Shown: positions 17,480-25,755 of the stretch, piece after piece
Numbering within the stretch: position 1 is the first letter of the stretch
How the letters are laid out: each line of letters opens with the position of its first letter
Assembly (NCBI RefSeq): GCF_018388465.1
Contig: NZ_CP074404.1
Location: forward strand, 3,410,001 to 3,474,000
Direction: 5' to 3'
From: Cellulomonas fengjieae
GTDB lineage: Bacteria; Actinomycetota; Actinomycetes; Actinomycetales; Cellulomonadaceae
Length of the DNA: 64,000 nucleotides
Notes under the pieces: model-generated
The model's database searches: none
Told to the model about the DNA's origin: nothing
The model's input: the letters and a program-made list of their open reading frames with translations, nothing else
Program-made: the position numbers and the translations under genes

Positions 17480-18403
17480 TCAGCCGAGCTGCGACGCGAC
17501 CTCCGAGGCGACGAGCTCCAGGTGGTCGAGGTCGTGCAGGTCGAGCACCTGGAGGTACACGCGGGTGATGCCGAGCTCCTGGTAGGAGCCGATCCGGTCG
17601 ACCACGGCGGTCGGCGTCCCCGCGAAGCCCACGGCCCGCACCTCGCCGACGTCGCGGCCGATCGCGGCCGCCCTGCGCTCCACCTCGGCGTCGTCGCGAC
17701 CCACGCACAGCACCTGCGCGACGGAGAACGTGAGGGTCGACGGGTCCCGACCCGCCTCCTCGCACGCCGCCCGCACGGTGGCCACGCGGTCCGCGACCTC
17801 GGTCGGTGCGGGGAACGACTGGTTGTACTCGGCGGCGTACTTGGCAGCCAGGGCGGGCGTGCGCCTCGGTCCGCTGCCACCGACGATGATCGGGATCGAC
17901 GACTGCACGGGCTTGGGCAGCGCGGGCGAGCGCGTCAGCGTGTAGTGCTCCCCCGCGAAGTCGTAGCGCTCGCCCACCGGCGTGCTCCACAGCCCCGTGA
18001 TGAGCTCGAGCTGCTCGGTGAGGAGCCCGAACCGCTTCTCCGGGAACGGGATGCCGTAGGCGGCGTGCTCCTGGGCGAACCACCCGGCGCCGAGGCCGAG
18101 CTCGACGCGGCCGCCCGACATCTGGTCGACCTGCGCCACCTGGATCGCCAGCACGCCCGGGTGCCGGAACGTGGCCGACGAGACCAGGGTGCCCAGCCGG
18201 ATGCGGCTGGTCTCGCGCGCCAGCCCGGCGAGCGTCGTCCAGGCGTCGGTCGGGCCCGGCAGCCCGTCGCCGTCGCCCATCTTCAGGTAGTGGTCGGAGC
18301 GGAAGAAGGCGTCGAACCCGAGGTCCTCGGTCGCCTTCGCCACAGCCAGCAGGTCGTCATAGGTGGCCCCTTGCTGGGGCTCGGTGAAGATGCGCAGGTC
18401 CAT
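17480..18403 (-). CDS. LLM-class flavin (probably F420)-dependent oxidoreductase
   Basis: TIM-barrel luciferase-like oxidoreductase, 307 residues. Start at MDLRIFTEPQ, where homology begins; an upstream in-frame start adds only ten residues. Motifs include FFRSDHYLKM, IRLGTLVSSATFRHPGVLA, MSGGRVELGLGAGWF and IPIIVGGSGPRRT. The N-terminus and DHY resemble F420-dependent members rather than FMN ones. Substrate unknown. Confidence 0.85.
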   Translation of the reverse strand: MDLRIFTEPQQGATYDDLLAVAKATEDLGFDAFFRSDHYLKMGDGDGLPGPTDAWTTLAGLARETSRIRLGTLVSSATFRHPGVLAIQVAQVDQMSGGRVELGLGAGWFAQEHAAYGIPFPEKRFGLLTEQLELITGLWSTPVGERYDFAGEHYTLTRSPALPKPVQSSIPIIVGGSGPRRTPALAAKYAAEYNQSFPAPTEVADRVATVRAACEEAGRDPSTLTFSVAQVLCVGRDDAEVERRAAAIGRDVGEVRAVGFAGTPTAVVDRIGSYQELGITRVYLQVLDLHDLDHLELVASEVASQLG

Positions 18404-18459
18404 GGCCACAACCCTCACACAGGTGGCCGCCACTTAGCGCGCCGTGCGACGGTGGTCGG

Positions 18460-19104
18460 GTGATCTCTCCCAGCACCCCCGCAGACCTCCTGCCCGACGA
18501 GCCGTTCGCGGTCGCGGACTGGCGGCGCCGGGTCGCCGAGATGTACGCCGACGTGCGCCGGACCTGCCTCGACGACCCGGCGGCCGCGCACGGCGTCTGG
18601 GTGCAGCGCCGCGACGAGCTCATGGCCGACCACCCGGCCTCGCCCCTGGACGCGGCCGCCAAGGCGTCCTTCGAGGGCCTCGACGTCCCGCACTACGACC
18701 CGGCCTACCGGTTCGAGGGCGAGGTCCGGCCCGCCCCGGCCCAGCGGCTCGACATGACCACAGGGACCGACGGCGTCGTGTCGCTCGAGCGGGTGGCGGA
18801 CGTCCAGGTGGGCGACCTCGGCAGCCTGGGCGTGTGGCGGCTGCGCGGCTACGGCGGCGGGTTGTTCGTCCCGGTCAAGGACGCGCTGGCCGGGACGCCG
18901 GGCGGCACGTACGGCGGAGGCCGCTACCTGCTGGACACCATCAAGGGAGCGGACCTCGGCATGTCCGGCGGGCGGCTCGTGGTGGACCTGAACTTCGCGT
19001 ACAACCCGTCCTGCGCCTACGACGCCGCGTGGGCCTGCCCGCTGGCCACCCGGGCAAACACGCTCGCGGTCGAGGTGCCCGTGGGCGAGCGGGTGTTCGC
19101 GTGA
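18460..19104 (+). CDS. DUF1684 family protein
   Basis: A 214-residue soluble protein. The DUF1684 hallmark is visible near the end: DLNFAYNPSCAYDAAWACPL followed by N-x-L and a terminal GERVFA. The Cys pair (YNPSCAY, WACPL) is typical. GTG start. Function of the family is not established. Divergent from the LLM oxidoreductase and nearly tail-to-tail with the glycosylase. Confidence 0.8.
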   Translation: MISPSTPADLLPDEPFAVADWRRRVAEMYADVRRTCLDDPAAAHGVWVQRRDELMADHPASPLDAAAKASFEGLDVPHYDPAYRFEGEVRPAPAQRLDMTTGTDGVVSLERVADVQVGDLGSLGVWRLRGYGGGLFVPVKDALAGTPGGTYGGGRYLLDTIKGADLGMSGGRLVVDLNFAYNPSCAYDAAWACPLATRANTLAVEVPVGERVFA

Positions 19105-19111
19105 GCCCCCG

Positions 19112-20044
19112 TCAGACCTGGCAGGTCGGGCACCAGTAGAGCTTGCGGCCGGCCATCTCCTCGACCACCACCGGGGTTCCGCTGACCAGGCACGGCAGAC
19201 CGGTGCGGTGGTAGACCCAGTGCCGCAGCGACGGGTCGGTCAGCGCGGCCTCCCGCTCCGCGGCGCCGAGGTCGTCGCGCGTGAGCATGATCCCCGTGCG
19301 GATGCCGTCGGCCAGGAGCACGCACCAGTCGTCCCAGAGCGCGCGAGCCACGTCGACCGGCACGCGCCCGCCGGGGGTGTGCGGGTCGAGCCGGGCCCGG
19401 AACAGCATCTCGGCGCGGTAGATGTTGCCGATGCCGGCAACCACCGTCTGGTCCATGAGGAGCTGCCCCACCGCGACGTTCCGGCTGGTCAGCCGCTGCA
19501 CCATGACCTCCCCGGCGGCGGCGGGGTCGTCGGTGGAGGCCGGGTCCGGGCCGAGCCGCGCGACCGCAGCGGCGGCGCCCTCCGGGTCCAGCACCTCGCA
19601 CGCCGTCGGCCCGCGCAGGTCCGCCACCGTCACGTCCGACGCCAGCCGCACCCGCACCTGACCCACCGGGTCCGGCGGGAAGGCGGCCAGGAGCCCGCCC
19701 TCGTCGGCCGGGCTCTCGCGCTCGTCCTCCCCCATCCGCACGACGCTGCGCACCCGCGGCGCGCCGAGGCTGCCCGCCGCCGCCCCGCCCGGGACCAGGG
19801 GCGTGAGCAGCCCGTGGAAGTCCCACGCGCCGTACAGGCCGAGGTGCACCCGCAGCACGTCACCGCGCTCGAACGTGCAGAACAGCTGCTTGCCCACGGC
19901 CTCGACCGACACCAGCACCTGACCGTCGAGGCGGGCGGCACCGGCCGCGAACCGGCCCTGCGGGGAGGACACGGCCAGGCGGCGACCCACCAGATCGAGG
20001 CCGAGCTGGCGGGCGATGCGGTGGACGGTATGACCCTCGGGCAC
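19112..20044 (-). CDS. Fpg/Nei-family DNA glycosylase (Nei2-like)
   Basis: Base-excision repair glycosylase/AP lyase. The N-terminus PEGHTVHRIA carries catalytic Pro2 (after Met removal) and Glu3; GKQLF supplies the conserved lysine; VAGIGNIYRAEML is the H2TH loop. The C-terminal zinc finger is altered: it reads PCLVSG then YWCPTC, so the second Cys is Ser. GTG start with TAGCCT 7 nt upstream. 310 residues. Confidence 0.88.
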   Translation of the reverse strand: MPEGHTVHRIARQLGLDLVGRRLAVSSPQGRFAAGAARLDGQVLVSVEAVGKQLFCTFERGDVLRVHLGLYGAWDFHGLLTPLVPGGAAAGSLGAPRVRSVVRMGEDERESPADEGGLLAAFPPDPVGQVRVRLASDVTVADLRGPTACEVLDPEGAAAAVARLGPDPASTDDPAAAGEVMVQRLTSRNVAVGQLLMDQTVVAGIGNIYRAEMLFRARLDPHTPGGRVPVDVARALWDDWCVLLADGIRTGIMLTRDDLGAAEREAALTDPSLRHWVYHRTGLPCLVSGTPVVVEEMAGRKLYWCPTCQV

Positions 20045-20054
20045 GACCCGAAGG

Positions 20055-21941
20055 CTAGGCCACGCGAAGCCGCTCCGCCGCAGCGGCACCGGCCGCAGCC
20101 GCACCCGCCGCGACGGCGGCGCTCTTCTCGTGCTCCTCGCGCTCCAGCAGCTGCTGCTGCGCCAGGGTGGCCTCCTCGAGCACGGCGGTGATCTCCGGGC
20201 CGATCAGCTCGTGACGCTCCAGCAGCGCGTCCCGCAACGCCTCGACCAGGTGGCGGTGCCGGGACAGCAGCCGGCGCACCGTGCTGCGGGCGTCGTCCAG
20301 GACCGCCTCCAGCTGGGCGCGCGCCGGCGCGTCGCTGAGCACCGCGGAGACCAGGTCGTGCGGCGTCGCGGCGAACGAGATCAGCGAGCCCGTCATGCCC
20401 GCCGCGCCGACCATCTGGGCCGCCGTCCGCGTCGCCGAGGCCAGGTCACCGGCGGGACCGGTGCTGGTCTGCCCGAAGAACAGCTCCTCGGCCACCCAGC
20501 CGCCCATCGCGATCTGCACGAGCGCCCGCAGGTCGTAGTGCGAGTGGGTCCAGACCTCCTCGCAGTCGCCGTGCGCGAGCAGCCCGAGCGCGTCACCGCG
20601 GCGGATGATCGTCAGCACCTCGAGCGTGCGGTTCGGGGCGGCCAGCCAGGCGGTGACCGCGTGGCCCGCCTCATGGGTGGCGATGAGCCGCTGCTCGGCG
20701 TCGGTGTACCGGACGGGCTGGCCGATGCCGACCATCTCGGTGATCCGGGCGTGCTCGACGTCGGCGTATGTCATCGCCATCGAGCCGCGACGCAGGGCGT
20801 TGACCAGCGCCTCGTCCAGCAGGTGCTCGATCATCACCGGCGTCCAGCCGTTGGTGGCGGCCGCCAGCCGGTCGCGCAGGGCCGGGTCGTCGAGCTCGGA
20901 GTCGGTGGAGCGACGCGCCAGGAAGTGGTCGACGAGCGCGCGCCGCCCGACCGCGTCCGGGGTCGCGAACGTCAGGCGTCGGTCGAACCGGCCCGGACGC
21001 AGCAGCGCCGGGTCCAGGGAGTCGGCCCGGTTGGTGGCGGCGATCAGCAGGATCGGCGCCTTGACCGGACGGCGCTGCTTGAGCTGGCGTGTCGCCGGGA
21101 GCAGCAGGTTGGTGCGGGCGATGAACCAGTTGACGAGCTTGTCCGACGGGGTCGGCTCGTCGAACGACTGCATCTGCACGAGCAGCTCGTTGACCACACC
21201 GCCGGTCCCCTCGCTGACCACCGCGTTCGTGACCACCTGCGGCACCCGGAAGGCGTCGAACGGGCTGGCGGCCACCGCGGCCGACGCCATGCCGCCGCGG
21301 CGGGTGGCGATCGCGTCGATCTCCTCGATGAACCCGATGGCACCGCCCTCCGTGCGGGCGGCCTTGCGCAGCGCCTTGAAGTAGGCGCGGATCTTCTTGG
21401 CGGTCGCGCCGTAGTACATCGACTGGAACGAGGTCGCCGAGACGAACAGGAACGGCACGCCGGCCTCGGCCGCCATGGCCTTGGCGGTCATCGTCTTGCC
21501 GGTACCGGGCAGCCCCTCGAACAGCAGCCCGCGCCGCGGGGTGCCGCCCATCTGGTCGGCGAACTGCTTGTGCGTCTGGAACAGGTCGATCGAGCGCCGC
21601 ACGTCCTCCTTGACGGGGTCGATGCCGATCACGTCGTCGAGCCGGACGTCGACCTGCTCGGGCCGGTAGACCACGTGCGGTGAGCGGGCCGAGCCCATCT
21701 GCGTGCCGACGAGCAGGACCAGCAGCGCCACGAAGAACAGCACCGGCACCAGGACGAGGGGATCGATCGTGGGCATCGCCGGCAGGATCGGCCGGCCCAG
21801 CAGCGCGTTGACGACGACCCACGTCTCCAGCGCGATCACGACCGCCGCGGCGCGGTACACCCGCCGGCGACGGACCCGGTCGCGCTCCAGCGCGATGTCG
21901 TGCGCGCCCCGTCGGATGGGTGAGACGATCTCGTCGGCCAC
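20055..21941 (-). CDS. FtsH-like membrane AAA+ zinc metalloprotease
   Basis: Two N-terminal helices (about 28-45 and 57-80), an AAA+ ATPase with Walker A GLPGTGKT, a sensor ATNRADSLDPALLRPGRFDR, and an M41 peptidase with HEAGH and the downstream Asp in GPAGDLASAT. Walker B reads FIEEIDAI instead of FIDEIDA. A roughly 50-residue insert follows (SAAVAASPFDAFRVPQVVTN onwards). C-terminus is a coiled coil plus an Ala-rich tail. 628 residues, GTG start after AAAGG. Probably a specialised paralogue rather than housekeeping FtsH. Confidence 0.85.
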   Translation of the reverse strand: MADEIVSPIRRGAHDIALERDRVRRRRVYRAAAVVIALETWVVVNALLGRPILPAMPTIDPLVLVPVLFFVALLVLLVGTQMGSARSPHVVYRPEQVDVRLDDVIGIDPVKEDVRRSIDLFQTHKQFADQMGGTPRRGLLFEGLPGTGKTMTAKAMAAEAGVPFLFVSATSFQSMYYGATAKKIRAYFKALRKAARTEGGAIGFIEEIDAIATRRGGMASAAVAASPFDAFRVPQVVTNAVVSEGTGGVVNELLVQMQSFDEPTPSDKLVNWFIARTNLLLPATRQLKQRRPVKAPILLIAATNRADSLDPALLRPGRFDRRLTFATPDAVGRRALVDHFLARRSTDSELDDPALRDRLAAATNGWTPVMIEHLLDEALVNALRRGSMAMTYADVEHARITEMVGIGQPVRYTDAEQRLIATHEAGHAVTAWLAAPNRTLEVLTIIRRGDALGLLAHGDCEEVWTHSHYDLRALVQIAMGGWVAEELFFGQTSTGPAGDLASATRTAAQMVGAAGMTGSLISFAATPHDLVSAVLSDAPARAQLEAVLDDARSTVRRLLSRHRHLVEALRDALLERHELIGPEITAVLEEATLAQQQLLEREEHEKSAAVAAGAAAAGAAAAERLRVA

Positions 21942-22039
21942 AGGCCAGCCTTTCCCTCGGCGCCTGAGTTCAGACGACGCTGCGTCGCGGGAGGTGCGAT
22001 CCGCCCATCGTGGGTGCGGCCGGTCATCGCGGCAAGATC

Positions 22040-22053
22040 GGACATATCGGACC
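22040..22053. promoter_or_regulatory. copy of the GGACATATCGGACC box
   Basis: Exactly identical over 14 bp to the upstream box of the surface-protein gene at 54285. It contains a direct repeat ATCGGA-N3-ATCGGA and lies in the 141-bp gap upstream of the FtsH-like gene, but in the opposite orientation to that gene. Confidence 0.45.
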
Positions 22054-22082
22054 ACCCGAACGGTCCAACGCCCCGCCGTCGG

Positions 22083-22895
22083 CTACCCGTCGGCGCGCAA
22101 GGTCCTGTGCAGCGTCCCGATCTCGAGCGGGCTCAGCCCGAGCCCGTCGGTCAGGTACCCGTCGAACGACCCGAACCGCTCGCGCACGACGTCCAGCGCC
22201 ACCTCCAGGTACTCGGCCCGCACCTCGAGCATCGGGCGCAGCAGGTCGGGGTCCCCGCCGGCGGCCCCGAACTGCTGGAGCAGCGGTGCGAACGTCTCAC
22301 GCACCGCGGGGTTGACCGCGAGGAACTCCTCCAGCACGCCGGCCTGGTCCACCCCCGCGGCGAGCAGCAGGATCGTCGCCGCCCACCCCGTCCGGTCCTT
22401 GCCGGCCGTGCAGTGGAACAGGACGGGCTGACGCTGCGGGTCGATGACGATCCGGACCAGCGCGGCGTAACCCCGGCGGGCGGCGTCACCGACGACGAGC
22501 TGCCGGTAGACCGTGAGCATCTGCGCGGCGAGGTCCAACCGCGCGAGGGCGTCGACACGACCGCCCACCAACAGCGCCGGCAGCTGGGCGGCGGGACCCT
22601 GGGGCAGGTCCGCGAGCACGTCCAGCTCCACGAGCGTCGCGCCGGCCGGGACGTGGTCGGGACGCGCCGACCGCTCGGCCTGCGTGCGCAGGTCGACCAC
22701 CGTGCGGACGGCCAGGTCCGCGAGCGCGGCGTCCGTCGCGACCGACGGGGCGACCAGCTCGGCGGAGCGGTAGGCGACGCCGGTCGCGACCCGACCGCCG
22801 TCGGCGGTTGGCCGGCCCCCGAGGTCGCGCAGGTTGGTGACGGCGGGCGAGAGCAGGACGTGCGGGTCGACGGTCACTGCGTCAGCGTGGCCCAC
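22083..22895 (-). CDS. tyrosine/phosphoinositide-type protein phosphatase
   Basis: Y_phosphatase3-type enzyme with the CX5R catalytic loop in FHCTAGKDRTG. The N-terminal NLRDLGGRPTADGGRVATGV is characteristic of this bacterial family. 270 residues from GTG 22895, which overlaps the sigma-factor stop; GTG 22877, just after that stop, is equally plausible. Third gene of the DGPF/ECF42 operon, so perhaps induced with it, though a functional link is only inferred. Confidence 0.85.
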   Translation of the reverse strand: MGHADAVTVDPHVLLSPAVTNLRDLGGRPTADGGRVATGVAYRSAELVAPSVATDAALADLAVRTVVDLRTQAERSARPDHVPAGATLVELDVLADLPQGPAAQLPALLVGGRVDALARLDLAAQMLTVYRQLVVGDAARRGYAALVRIVIDPQRQPVLFHCTAGKDRTGWAATILLLAAGVDQAGVLEEFLAVNPAVRETFAPLLQQFGAAGGDPDLLRPMLEVRAEYLEVALDVVRERFGSFDGYLTDGLGLSPLEIGTLHRTLRADG

Positions 22896-24108
22896 GGTGC
22901 CGCAGCCGCGCCACCTGCAGCAGCAGGTAGTCGCGCTCCGCGAGGCTCGTGGTTCCCCGCGCCGCGGCGAGCAGCTGGTCGGCGGCCTCGTGCGGGTGCC
23001 CGGCCCGCTCCAGCAGGTGACCCCGCACGGCTGCGAGCCGGTGGTGCCCGGGCAGCCGGTCGTCGAGCGTGGCCAGCAGCGCCAGACCGGCCTCGGGGCC
23101 GTGCACCATCGCGAGAGCGACCGCGCGGTTGAGGGTCACCATCGGGTTGCCGGTCATCCGCTCGAGCAGTCCGTACAGCGCGAGCAGCTGGGGCCAGTCG
23201 GTGGCGTCCGTGCTCGGCGCCTCGTCGTGCACCGCGGCGATCGCGGCCTGGAGCTGGTACTCGCCGACCGCCCCGCGCACCAGGGCGTCCTCGACGAGCA
23301 CGACGCCCTCGTCGATCATCGCCCGGTCCCACAGGGCGCGGTCCTGGTCCGGCAGCGCGACCAGCTCCCCGTGCGGCCCTGTCCGGGCGGGCCGGCGCGC
23401 GTCGGTGAGGAGCGCGAGCGCGAGCAGGCCGGCCACCTCGGGGTCGGCGGGGAGGCGCGCGTGCAGGGTCCGGGTCAGGCGCAGCGCCTCGACGGACAGG
23501 TCCCCGCGGGCCACGGCCGCCCCGGTGGTGCTGGCGTAGCCCTCGTTGAACATCAGGTAGAGCACCCGCAGGACCGCGCGGAGCCGGTCGTCGTAGTCGT
23601 CGGCCGACGGCATCCGGAACGGCCGGTCCAGGGAGCGCAGCGTCGCGCGCGCCCTGCTGAGCCGCTGTGCCATGGTCGGCTCCGGCACCAGGAACGCGCG
23701 CGCGATCTCCGCCGTGGTCAGCCCGCCGACCGAGCGCAGGGTGAGCGCGACGGCCGACGCGGGGGTGAGCGCGGGATGGCAGCAGCCGAACAGCAGCAGG
23801 AGGGAGTCGTCGCTGTCGGGCGCGTCCCCCGCGCCCACCCCGTCCATCGTCGCGACCAGCTCCTCGCGGCGCCGTCGCGCGGCCTCACTCCGGTACCGGT
23901 CCACCAGCTTGTTCCGACCGACCGCCACCAGCCAGGCGTGCTGGTCGTCCGGCATGCCGCGCTCGGGCCACTGCGTCGCGGCCGCCAGCAGTGCCTCCTG
24001 AAGCGCGTCCTGGGCATCCGCAAGGTCACCCGAGCGCCTGACCAGCACACCGAGGACCTGCGGCGCCAGGTCGCGCAGCAGGTCCTCGAGGGCACGGTCA
24101 CTCGGCAG
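22882..24108 (-). CDS. ECF42-type RNA polymerase sigma factor with C-terminal TPR-like domain
   Basis: Sigma-70 family factor of the kind paired with DGPF proteins. Region 2 begins ALEDLLRDLAPQVLGVLVRR; region 4 has LTLRSVGGLTTAEIARAFLV; the long C-terminal half is the DUF6596/TPR-like extension. The first in-frame GTG (24048) would remove the first helix of region 2, and no ATG/GTG/TTG lies upstream. CTG 24108, 9 nt after a GGAGG, gives the expected N-terminus and overlaps the DGPF stop by 11 nt. End certain, start inferred. Confidence 0.85.
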   Translation of the reverse strand: MPSDRALEDLLRDLAPQVLGVLVRRSGDLADAQDALQEALLAAATQWPERGMPDDQHAWLVAVGRNKLVDRYRSEAARRRREELVATMDGVGAGDAPDSDDSLLLLFGCCHPALTPASAVALTLRSVGGLTTAEIARAFLVPEPTMAQRLSRARATLRSLDRPFRMPSADDYDDRLRAVLRVLYLMFNEGYASTTGAAVARGDLSVEALRLTRTLHARLPADPEVAGLLALALLTDARRPARTGPHGELVALPDQDRALWDRAMIDEGVVLVEDALVRGAVGEYQLQAAIAAVHDEAPSTDATDWPQLLALYGLLERMTGNPMVTLNRAVALAMVHGPEAGLALLATLDDRLPGHHRLAAVRGHLLERAGHPHEAADQLLAAARGTTSLAERDYLLLQVARLRHRGPR

Positions 24109-24493
24109 GAGAAGGTGCCTCCATCAGCGCGCGGACCTCGAACACCTGCTCCAGGGGGACGCCACGCGGTCCCGGTGCGGCGGACGCCTTGGCAGCGATG
24201 GCGATCGCCCGCTCCTCGTCCTCCACGTCGACCGTCCAGTAGCCCGCCAGGAACTCCTTGGACTCCGGGAACGGCCCGTCGGTGACCACAGGGGCCGACA
24301 CCCCGTCGCTGCGGACGAGCTTGGCGGTCGACGGCCACGCGAGCCCCTGGCCGTCGACGAGCTCGCCGCTGGCCAGCAGCTCGGCGCCCAGCTCCTGCTG
24401 GAACTGGATGTGCCGCTGGATGTCCTGCGGCGCCCACTCGTCGATCGGGGGGACCCCCTCGACGAAGTAGTTCATGAGCAGCATGTACTTCAC
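24098..24493 (-). CDS. YCII/DGPF-domain protein, partner of ECF42 sigma
   Basis: A 131-residue ferredoxin-like-fold protein starting VKYMLLMNYFVEG, with the DGPF signature present as VTDGPFPESKEFLAGYW. Such genes sit beside ECF42 sigma factors and are their usual target. GTG start with AAGGAG 6 nt upstream. A promoter matching the ECF42 motif precedes it. Confidence 0.88.
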   Translation of the reverse strand: MKYMLLMNYFVEGVPPIDEWAPQDIQRHIQFQQELGAELLASGELVDGQGLAWPSTAKLVRSDGVSAPVVTDGPFPESKEFLAGYWTVDVEDEERAIAIAAKASAAPGPRGVPLEQVFEVRALMEAPSPAE

Positions 24494-24535
24494 GATGCAC
24501 TCCTTCGCGGGGCGCGAGCGGCCCCTCAGCCGGTG

Positions 24536-24562
24536 GTCGGAGCCGAGGCCGTCGTCTCGACA
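24536..24562 (-). promoter_or_regulatory. ECF42-type promoter
   Basis: On the minus strand TGTCGA, 17 nt, CGAC. ECF42 promoters are described with a TGTCGA -35 and a CGA(C/T) -10 ahead of DGPF genes. The -10 lies about 43 nt before the DGPF start codon, implying autoregulation of the operon. Confidence 0.6.
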
Positions 24563-24644
24563 TGCATCCTGGCGGGGATGCGGCGGGAAGGACAGTGCGA
24601 GGGCTGGCCGACCTGCCGGCGCCGGCGCACGATGGCAGGTGACG

Positions 24645-25030
24645 ATGAGACGGACGAGGAGTGCGGCGGTGGCCGCCCTGGCGGTGTTGGTGCTGGCCGG
24701 GGCCTGTACCGACACGCCGCCCGCCGGTACGACGGTCGTCGCGGCCCCGGTCGCGGTCGAGAAGGCGCCGGCACCCCCCGTCCCCGCCCCTCCGGCCGCT
24801 GGCCGGCATCGCGACCACCGGCGCCTGGCTGCCCGCCGGGCTCGGCACCTTCCGGTCAGCTGCTCCCCCCGGGAGCGACCGGCGCCCTCGTCCGCTCCGC
24901 GGCGTACTTCGGCGGCGCCGGAGGACTCGTCCCCGCCCTCACGCTCGCGGCGTGGGTGGTGGTCGGTGCCGTGCTCAACGCGCTCGGGATCCGCCGGGCC
25001 GCCACCGTCGGCGACGCGGCCGCCGTCTGA
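24645..25030 (+). pseudogene. lipoprotein-like head joined to a decayed ABC permease C-terminus
   Basis: The ORF begins MRRTRSAAVAALAVLVLAGA-C, a lipoprotein signal with lipobox, then Pro/Ala-rich sequence. Two other frames then carry the C-terminus of a YhgE/Pip-like permease: PLAGIATTGAWLPAGLGTF (24800-24854) and GQLLPPGATGALVRSAAYFG plus a final helix. The two pieces rejoin if one C is removed around 24853. Three frames are needed to read one homologous stretch, so I call this a pseudogene. Confidence 0.6.
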
Positions 25031-25080
25031 CCCTCACCGCTCGACGGGCGCGCACCGCGCCGTCCCCCTAACCTCCGGGG

Positions 25081-25755
25081 ATGCGACCGCTGCCCCTCCG
25101 CCGCCGTGCGCTGCTCCGCGCGGCCGTGTTCGGGGTCGCGCTCACCGTCCCGGTCGCCGTCCTGGCCTACCTCGTGCGCGCGCAGGTCGGCGGCGTCGTC
25201 CGCCTCGACGAGCTGGTGAACGTGGCGGCCACCGCCTACACCCGGGAGCACCCTGACCTCCAGCAGGCGCTGCTCGTGTGGCAGGAGCTGTTCCAGGCCC
25301 GGTGGGTCAACCTGGCGGCGACGCTGGTCTGCGTGTGGGTGTGGCGCCGGCACGGGCTGACCACCCGCGCGCTGTGGGCGTTCCTCACGATCATGGCCGC
25401 GTGGGCGGTCCAGCTGGGCGCCAAGGGGCTGGTGCAGCGGGCGCGGCCCGTGGTCGAGGACGCCCTGGCGCACGCACCGGGGTCCAGCTTCCCGTCCGGG
25501 CACGCGGCGAACACGGCCGCCGTGGCACTGACCCTCACGCTCCTGCTCTGGCCGCTGCTGGGTCGCCGCGGCCGCGTCGTCGTCCCGGTCGTCGCCGCCA
25601 CCGCCACGCTGCTGACGGGCCTCGACCGGGTGCTGCTCGGCGTGCACTACCCCTCCGACGTCGTCGCAGGGTTCGCGCTCGGGACGGCCCTCGCGGGCGC
25701 GTCCTACCTGGGCTACAGCGGCTGGTCCGTGACGCCCCCCGACCAGGAGACGTGA
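25081..25755 (+). CDS. PAP2-family membrane phosphatase (first of two)
   Basis: Six-helix lipid phosphatase, 224 residues. Motifs: KGLVQRARP (K-x6-RP), SSFPSGHAAN (PSGH) and DRVLLGVHYPSD (R-x5-H-x3-D). Likely dephosphorylates phosphatidic acid or undecaprenyl diphosphate outside the membrane. TAACCT ends 6 nt before the ATG, so the transcript is probably leaderless. Overlaps the next PAP2 gene by one base (TGATG). Confidence 0.88.
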   Translation: MRPLPLRRRALLRAAVFGVALTVPVAVLAYLVRAQVGGVVRLDELVNVAATAYTREHPDLQQALLVWQELFQARWVNLAATLVCVWVWRRHGLTTRALWAFLTIMAAWAVQLGAKGLVQRARPVVEDALAHAPGSSFPSGHAANTAAVALTLTLLLWPLLGRRGRVVVPVVAATATLLTGLDRVLLGVHYPSDVVAGFALGTALAGASYLGYSGWSVTPPDQET

